DNA of 21,025 nucleotides from Halobacteriales archaeon SW_10_68_16 (GTDB taxonomy: Archaea > Halobacteriota > Halobacteria > Halobacteriales > Haloarculaceae). The notes below the pieces were generated by a model. It searched no databases. It had not been told where the DNA came from and saw nothing but the letters and a program-made list of their open reading frames with translations. Of the stretch, positions 20,917-21,025 are shown piece after piece. Numbering within the stretch: the first letter of the stretch is position 1; the number at the start of each line of letters is the position of its first letter. Both the position numbers and the translations under genes were made by a program. The stretch is from positions 1,220 through 22,244 of the forward strand of contig PXSG01000015.1 of assembly GCA_003023485.1 (NCBI GenBank), in the 5' to 3' direction.

Positions 20917-21025
20917 CACGGCGCGAACGTCCCCTCCAGTTGCGTCGCCGCCAGCACCTCCCCCTGCATGGCTTCGCCGACGTCGCGCTTGCTCGCCGAC
21001 TCGGGCAGGTCGAGTGTCGTCCCGA
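20916..21025 (-). CDS. C-terminal end of an unidentified protein (runs off window)
   Basis: The minus strand reads open from the window edge to TGA at 20916-20918, giving 36 residues that end 'GEAMQGEVLAATQLEGTFAP'. Third-position GC and residue composition look coding, and the terminator hairpin abuts the stop. Too little is present to name a family. Confidence 0.55.
   Translation of the reverse strand, partial: GTTLDLPESASKRDVGEAMQGEVLAATQLEGTFAP

Noticed and set aside
1..21025. CRISPR arrays, complete insertion sequences, rRNA genes
   Set aside because: I saw no regularly spaced repeats, transposase motifs or rRNA-like segments.

Overview
The window looks like a piece of a haloarchaeal (class Halobacteria) chromosome. 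It has high GC with strong GC bias at third codon positions, and very acidic proteins. Most genes have a TATA-like box about 27-29 bases upstream of the start codon and almost no 5' leader. Families typical of haloarchaea are present: archaeal IMP cyclohydrolase PurO, ADTH-synthase-type aldolase, DUF92, short cis-prenyltransferase, Lrp regulator and DabA/DabB. I cannot name the genus.

Layout: (1) 1-877, the start of a tungsten/molybdopterin aldehyde ferredoxin oxidoreductase (-) diverging from a small VOC protein (+). (2) 878-2180, an accessory-looking islet: a 110-base element bounded by 16-base perfect inverted repeats, a tRNA 3'-end remnant, tRNA-Gln(CTG), and a broken HNH endonuclease with a homing-endonuclease-associated repeat. 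(3) 2181-5279, a radical SAM protein, a DUF547 protein, purO and a small acidic protein. (4) 5413-8340, a low-GC island holding one large receiver/multi-PAS histidine kinase. (5) 8374-12808, a DapA-family plus ADTH-synthase-family two-gene operon diverging from a DAO-type FAD oxidoreductase, followed by arsN2-like GNAT and larE. (6) 12821-16606, a dabB-dabA operon for inorganic carbon uptake with palindromes in its upstream region. (7) 16871-20892, an amidohydrolase, an Lrp/AsnC regulator, a GNAT and DUF92 gene pair, and a divergent cis-prenyltransferase-like gene. (8) A bidirectional terminator and the C-terminal end of an unidentified gene close the window.

The most striking observation is that six genes (HNH, radical SAM, DUF547, histidine kinase, DabA, DabB) each look normal on both sides of one point but lack an internal block of family-conserved sequence there. 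In five of them the reading frame also changes at that point. In the HNH gene, both flanking reading frames can be read through the same 8 bases, as expected for a deletion between short direct repeats. The rest of each gene is undamaged. A shared cause, most simply an assembly or sequencing artefact, is therefore more likely than six independent pseudogenisations, but only reads or PCR can decide. The other genes look complete.

Functionally the window is mostly metabolic: purine synthesis (PurO), cofactor sulfur chemistry (LarE), possible polyprenyl-phosphate metabolism (DUF92 with cis-prenyltransferase), inorganic carbon uptake (DabAB), and an unassigned aldolase/FAD-oxidoreductase cluster. 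I see no CRISPR array, complete insertion sequence or rRNA gene.
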